A stretch of 8,144 nt of DNA, taken from JAQVSV01 sp041667045 (GTDB lineage Bacteria > Elusimicrobiota > Elusimicrobia > Elusimicrobiales > Elusimicrobiaceae). The position numbers and the translations under genes are program-made. The notes beneath the pieces were generated by a model. That model did no database searches, was not told the origin of the DNA, and was given only the letters and a program-made list of their open reading frames with translations. The stretch covers positions 1 to 8,144 of the forward strand of contig JBAYFS010000102.1 in the NCBI GenBank assembly GCA_041667045.1, read 5' to 3'. Shown in pieces: positions 5,362-8,144 of this stretch. How positions within the stretch are numbered: position 1 is the stretch's first letter; every line of letters starts with the position of its first letter.

Positions 5362-6909
5362 ATGAACGAACTTATAGTTTTATTCAAACGGGTGCTCGGG
5401 AAGTTCCACAGATGCTACGGCATTTATGTGGAGGATGATGTCATTTATATCACGCGCCTGATATCCTCGTTTCGCAATCCCCGTCCTGACAAGGTTTTTT
5501 CCGGCCCGCTGACCAAAGACAAAGAACTGTCCCATTACCTGAAAGAGGCTTTTCCGTATGCCAAGCCGCCCGAAGAACGGATAAAGTTTTTTTCTCTTTT
5601 TTCACATAAAAAAGAAAAGAAGTCCAAAAACTTCCTTCGTGATTTACGGCAATATCTTGAAGAGCTGCCGGAGATTATGGCCGTGGGGTTTAAGGACACC
5701 TCGGTTTTTTATTACGCGTTCGCCGTTTCCCAGAAGCAGACGAAAGTGTTTGACGTGGATCTGATCGTCAACGAAAATCCCAAAGCGGAATTCCTGCATT
5801 CTAAAAAGCTTATTTACGACTGGATTAATTTCTCCGCCGGAGACCAGCATTACGTTCTGCTCGCCGCGGCCAGGCGCTCGTTCGTGGCCAAGGTCTGGAA
5901 AGATTTTGACGATCTGGGGCTTGCCCCTTTCCGCTTTGAGCCCGGCACTATGGCGGCCCTGCGCGCGGCCTGGCAGGTTTTTCCGCCGGGCCAGGGCAGT
6001 CTGCCTGAAATACGCGTGCTGGTGGGCCAGAAGATGACGCTGGTCGCGCTTAACATGGGCCGGACCCCTTTATCCTGGCATCTGGTGAAAAGCGATTCGG
6101 ACAATCTGGCGGAATCCCTGTTTTCCACCGTTCAGAACTTTATAATATACGCCAAGCGGCAGTTCTCCCCGGACGGGATATCTAAAGTTGTCATGCAGGG
6201 CCAGAATCCCGACAAACTGGTGGCGTCGAAGCTGTCGGAGATGATAGGCTATCCGTGCGAAATGCACCCGTTCCGTCCCTATGACGGACACCTTATATCC
6301 TACGGTCTCGCGCTGGGTACTCTTTCACCCGAAATGAAAACGATGAGCCTTACCCGGGAAATACAGAAACCCGTTTCCCTTTTGACCACGTTTCCGTATA
6401 TGGAGTCAATCATAGCTTCCGTGGTTATTTTGCTTACCGCCTTTTATTTGGGAATACAAACCGAAAAACTCCAGAAAAACGTCCGCCTGAGAATCGCTTT
6501 GAACTCCCAAATCGGCTGGGCGGCAAACCAGTCTAACGCGGACTTGGAAAATTCGATAAAAAAAATGGAAGCCGAGATTGCGCCTATTAAGACTTTTTAT
6601 ATGCCCCGGGTCCCCTGGAGCGAAATTCTGGTTGAACTGGCGGCTATAACGCCGACTAACGTGCGTGTTTTAAGCATTAACGGAAAAGAGCCCATGTGGG
6701 AAGGCAAGAAAACGGAAATGCAGATCAAGATAGTTTCCAGGCGCGGCGCGGACGGCACACGGCCCGAGGCGGAGATTGAAAAATATCTGGATCTGCTTAA
6801 AGAAAGCAAGAATATTGTCAAATGGTATCCCAAGATGAAACTTTCCGAGGTTACTATGTCGCGAGACGGAGAACAGATTTTCGCTACCATAGCGTTTACC
6901 ACAAAGTGA
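5362..6909 (+). CDS. GspL-like inner-membrane protein: PilM-like actin fold fused to PilN-like domain
   Basis: A 515-residue bitopic protein. Residues 1-345 look like the cytoplasmic actin-like PilM/GspL domain: GIYVEDDVIYITRL (20-33) at the first strand-turn-strand, FRFEPGTMAALRA (190-202) matching the PilM D-V-E-P...A-L-R-A segment, VVMQGQN (276-282) where PilM has a GG motif, and YGLALGTLSP (314-323). A linker (MSLTRE, 328-333) stands where PilN would carry its INLLP PilM-binding peptide. Then come a membrane helix at about 348-367, a coiled coil at about 368-412, and a periplasmic ferredoxin-like PilN domain (VPWSEILVELAAITP onward, about 417-515). This is GspL architecture, though longer than the usual 400 residues. 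The GxDxG phosphate motif of PilM is not conserved, so ATP binding is doubtful. A Lys-rich patch (82-89) is an apparent insertion. The start at 5362, 1 nt after the upstream stop, is preferred over an in-frame ATG at 5290 inside the previous gene. Role: links the cytoplasmic ATPase to the periplasmic alignment ring. Confidence 0.78.
   Translation: MNELIVLFKRVLGKFHRCYGIYVEDDVIYITRLISSFRNPRPDKVFSGPLTKDKELSHYLKEAFPYAKPPEERIKFFSLFSHKKEKKSKNFLRDLRQYLEELPEIMAVGFKDTSVFYYAFAVSQKQTKVFDVDLIVNENPKAEFLHSKKLIYDWINFSAGDQHYVLLAAARRSFVAKVWKDFDDLGLAPFRFEPGTMAALRAAWQVFPPGQGSLPEIRVLVGQKMTLVALNMGRTPLSWHLVKSDSDNLAESLFSTVQNFIIYAKRQFSPDGISKVVMQGQNPDKLVASKLSEMIGYPCEMHPFRPYDGHLISYGLALGTLSPEMKTMSLTREIQKPVSLLTTFPYMESIIASVVILLTAFYLGIQTEKLQKNVRLRIALNSQIGWAANQSNADLENSIKKMEAEIAPIKTFYMPRVPWSEILVELAAITPTNVRVLSINGKEPMWEGKKTEMQIKIVSRRGADGTRPEAEIEKYLDLLKESKNIVKWYPKMKLSEVTMSRDGEQIFATIAFTTK
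5587..5614 (+). repeat. Homopolymer tracts with imperfect palindrome inside the GspL-like gene
   Basis: T7 (5587-5593), T6 (5597-5602) and A6 (5608-5613) lie close together. CTTTTTT (5596-5602) and AAAAAAG (5608-5614) form a 7-bp inverted repeat around a 5-nt loop, CACAT. The tract encodes a hydrophobic stretch followed by the Lys-rich patch of the PilM-like domain. It could be a slippage-prone site; the frame is intact here. Confidence 0.5.
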
Positions 6910-6910
6910 A

Positions 6911-7825
6911 ATGGCTACACAGAATAAAGCGTTAGAGCAATTAAAGCAGAAGATTAATAAGGAACTGATATCGCAGTTCCAGAATCCTATTGTTTTCCGC
7001 ATAACGGTAATCACTCTGATCGGCGCGCTGGGGATAGGCGCGCTGGGGATGCCTTTGTATTTCCGGATTGAAAACCTGCAGCAGACGGACGGTGTTCAGC
7101 GCGCGAAAAAACTTTTCATAGCGAAACGAGAAAATGTGGACAAATCGCTCGCCGCTTTTAAGGACAGGCTTTCTCCGAACCTCCGTTATATAGAGTGGAT
7201 GACGGAAGTGCGCGATTTGGCCAAGGAATCGCAGCTTGAAGTTATAGCTTTAAACCCCAAACAGAGCACTCAGAAAAACGGAGCGGAAATTCAGAAGCTG
7301 ATAATAACAGCGGCTCTTTCCGGGACGTACAAAGATATGATTCAATTCATCGGAACCTGCGAAAACCGCAAGTTCCGGATTAATATTGCCAGCTTGCTTG
7401 TCACGGGCCTGGAGAGCGGCAAACACCGGATGACTTTCGAGCTGGCCATGCTTTTGCAGCCGGCGGATTTAAGCGAAAAGAAAAGGCCGAAATCGGAAGA
7501 GGGCTCCGCGGCTGGCGGCGGCAAAACGCCGTCCAAATTCGATCTCGCGTCCGATACTCTCGTGTCCACTCAGACAGCGAAAATTGCTGTGTCCACCCAG
7601 ACAGTTGCGGCGGGCGCAAAGGATGCGGCTGCGGATAAACCGGAAAAATTCAGGGTCTCTAAAGAAGCTGTTCCCTCATCCATTCCGGCGGTCCGGGTGG
7701 CTGAGCCCCGCAGGCCGGAACCTCCGTCCAGCCGGCCTGGAAAATTCAGTCTTGAACCGGGTCAGTCCGAGGAGCCTGTTATGAAAAAAAATTCCGTTTC
7801 CGGCACTCCGCGAGGTAACGGCTGA
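6911..7825 (+). CDS. PilO/GspM-like alignment protein with long low-complexity tail
   Basis: A 304-residue protein. It has a short charged cytoplasmic N-terminus (1-26), one membrane helix (about 27-51), a coiled-coil stretch (about 52-110), and a ferredoxin-like PilO domain whose core is GTYKDMIQFIGTCENR (138-153) followed by two beta strands to about 183. This GxYxDxxxFI pattern is characteristic of PilO and its relatives; GspM occupies the same place in T2SS. PilO is usually about 200 residues and GspM about 160. Here residues 184-304 form an extra Pro/Ser/Ala/Lys-rich region, probably disordered and periplasmic, containing repeated short motifs (VSTQT at 218 and 227; P-x-K-F-x-[L/V] at 207, 244 and 276). 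The start is 1 nt after the preceding stop and the end overlaps the next start (TGATG), so translation is coupled. The protein should dimerise with the PilN-like part of the upstream product and contact the PilP-like protein downstream. Confidence 0.78.
   Translation: MATQNKALEQLKQKINKELISQFQNPIVFRITVITLIGALGIGALGMPLYFRIENLQQTDGVQRAKKLFIAKRENVDKSLAAFKDRLSPNLRYIEWMTEVRDLAKESQLEVIALNPKQSTQKNGAEIQKLIITAALSGTYKDMIQFIGTCENRKFRINIASLLVTGLESGKHRMTFELAMLLQPADLSEKKRPKSEEGSAAGGGKTPSKFDLASDTLVSTQTAKIAVSTQTVAAGAKDAAADKPEKFRVSKEAVPSSIPAVRVAEPRRPEPPSSRPGKFSLEPGQSEEPVMKKNSVSGTPRGNG
7022..7050 (+). repeat. 14-bp direct repeat in the PilO-like transmembrane segment
   Basis: GGCGCGCTGGGGAT occurs at 7022-7035 and again at 7037-7050, with a 15-bp period (five codons). 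It encodes GALGI-GALGM inside the membrane helix. Near-identical codons suggest a recent in-frame duplication of five residues rather than independent codon choice. Confidence 0.7.
7812..7816 (+). promoter_or_regulatory. Shine-Dalgarno for the PilP-like gene
   Basis: GAGGT lies 8 nt before the ATG at 7825-7827, inside the end of the PilO-like gene. Most other genes of this operon lack such a site, so this one can be initiated independently as well as by coupling. Confidence 0.6.
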
Positions 7826-8144
7826 TGCGTTGGGATATTATAATACTCCGGTGGCTGCCCCTCAGCATTGTTTTGGCGGCGTGCTATATGCTGGTGCGCG
7901 TTGCCCGCACCGACATCGAGGTCTCCGGCGAAGATAAAACCGCCGAATTGGCGATACCAGCTTCGCCCAAGGTTTATGTATTGCCGGTGTTGCCCAGAGA
8001 TCCTCTTGTGTTTGGGGAAGTCGTTGTGGTGAAGGCCGCTGTGCAGACGAGCAACGGCGTCGTGGTTCCTCCGAAAAAAGTGGATCCTTCCGAGTTTATC
8101 AGCGTGAACGCCATTTTTTGGGATCCCGCGGCGCCCATGGCGAG
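7825..8144 (+). CDS. PilP/GspC-like periplasmic linker protein, N-terminal part (3' truncated)
   Basis: An open frame of 106 complete codons from the ATG overlapping the previous stop (TGATG) to the window edge, with no stop. The N-terminus is hydrophobic (about 8-26) and contains L17-A18-A19-C20, a match to the lipoprotein signal-peptidase II lipobox. T4P PilP is an inner-membrane lipoprotein, whereas GspC is anchored by an uncleaved helix; here the hydrophobic run continues to about V26, so both are possible. A linker follows (about 27-90), then VNAIFWDPAAPMA (94-106), which resembles the start of the homology-region beta domain of PilP/GspC proteins, where an I-x-W-x-x-x-x-P-x-A pattern is common. 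Position after the L- and M/O-like genes supports this. It would connect the inner-membrane complex to the secretin, which I would expect next beyond 8144. Confidence 0.65.
   Translation, partial: MRWDIIILRWLPLSIVLAACYMLVRVARTDIEVSGEDKTAELAIPASPKVYVLPVLPRDPLVFGEVVVVKAAVQTSNGVVVPPKKVDPSEFISVNAIFWDPAAPMA

Noticed and set aside
5596..5614. CTTTTTT-CACAT-AAAAAAG hairpin as an intragenic terminator
   Set aside because: The stem is almost pure A/T and weak, it lies in the middle of an intact gene, and no T-tract follows it.

Overview
The window looks like chromosomal DNA from a diderm (Gram-negative-type) bacterium of moderate to high GC content. It ends in an operon for a type IV filament machine of the type II secretion (T2SS) or type IV pilus (T4P) class, which normally works through an outer-membrane secretin. 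Tight gene packing, ATGA-type overlaps, very short pseudopilins and a fused PilM-PilN protein resemble what is seen in deep-branching diderms such as Elusimicrobiota or in delta-proteobacterial-type lineages. I cannot assign the taxon from sequence alone.

Left part (1-4104): an envelope or polysaccharide block. It starts with the C-terminal 294 residues of an FAD-dependent amine-oxidase-fold oxidoreductase (1-885, truncated by the window edge). Twelve bases later comes a polytopic GT-C glycosyltransferase-like protein of the PMT/ArnT type (898-2535). Convergent to it, with a 24-bp overlap of the 3' ends, is a second, distinct GT-C protein (2512-4104, minus strand) with a clear DE motif. Such enzymes usually transfer sugars from polyprenyl-phosphate donors on the outer face of the inner membrane.

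The only real intergenic gap (4105-4204, 100 bp) is divergent. On the minus strand it holds a perfect TATAAT and a Shine-Dalgarno sequence serving the second GT-C gene. On the plus strand it holds 10-bp-phased repeats immediately before a pseudopilin start that has no Shine-Dalgarno sequence.

Right part (4205-8144 and beyond): six plus-strand genes with gaps of 1 nt or overlaps of 1-4 nt, almost certainly one transcript. They are a GspI/PilV-like pseudopilin (94 aa), a GspJ/PilW-like pseudopilin (158 aa), a GspK/PilX-like pseudopilin without Glu5 (133 aa), a GspL-like PilM-PilN fusion (515 aa), a PilO/GspM-like protein with an unusual 120-residue low-complexity tail (304 aa), and the start of a PilP/GspC-like protein (cut at 8144). 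The three pseudopilins would form the filament tip. The L-, M- and P/C-like proteins would form the inner-membrane alignment complex joining the cytoplasmic ATPase to the secretin. The order combines T2SS (I-J-K-L-M) with T4P (M-N-O-P). The secretin, ATPase, platform protein, major pilin and prepilin peptidase are not in the window. No RNA genes, CRISPR arrays, insertion sequences or convincing terminators were seen.
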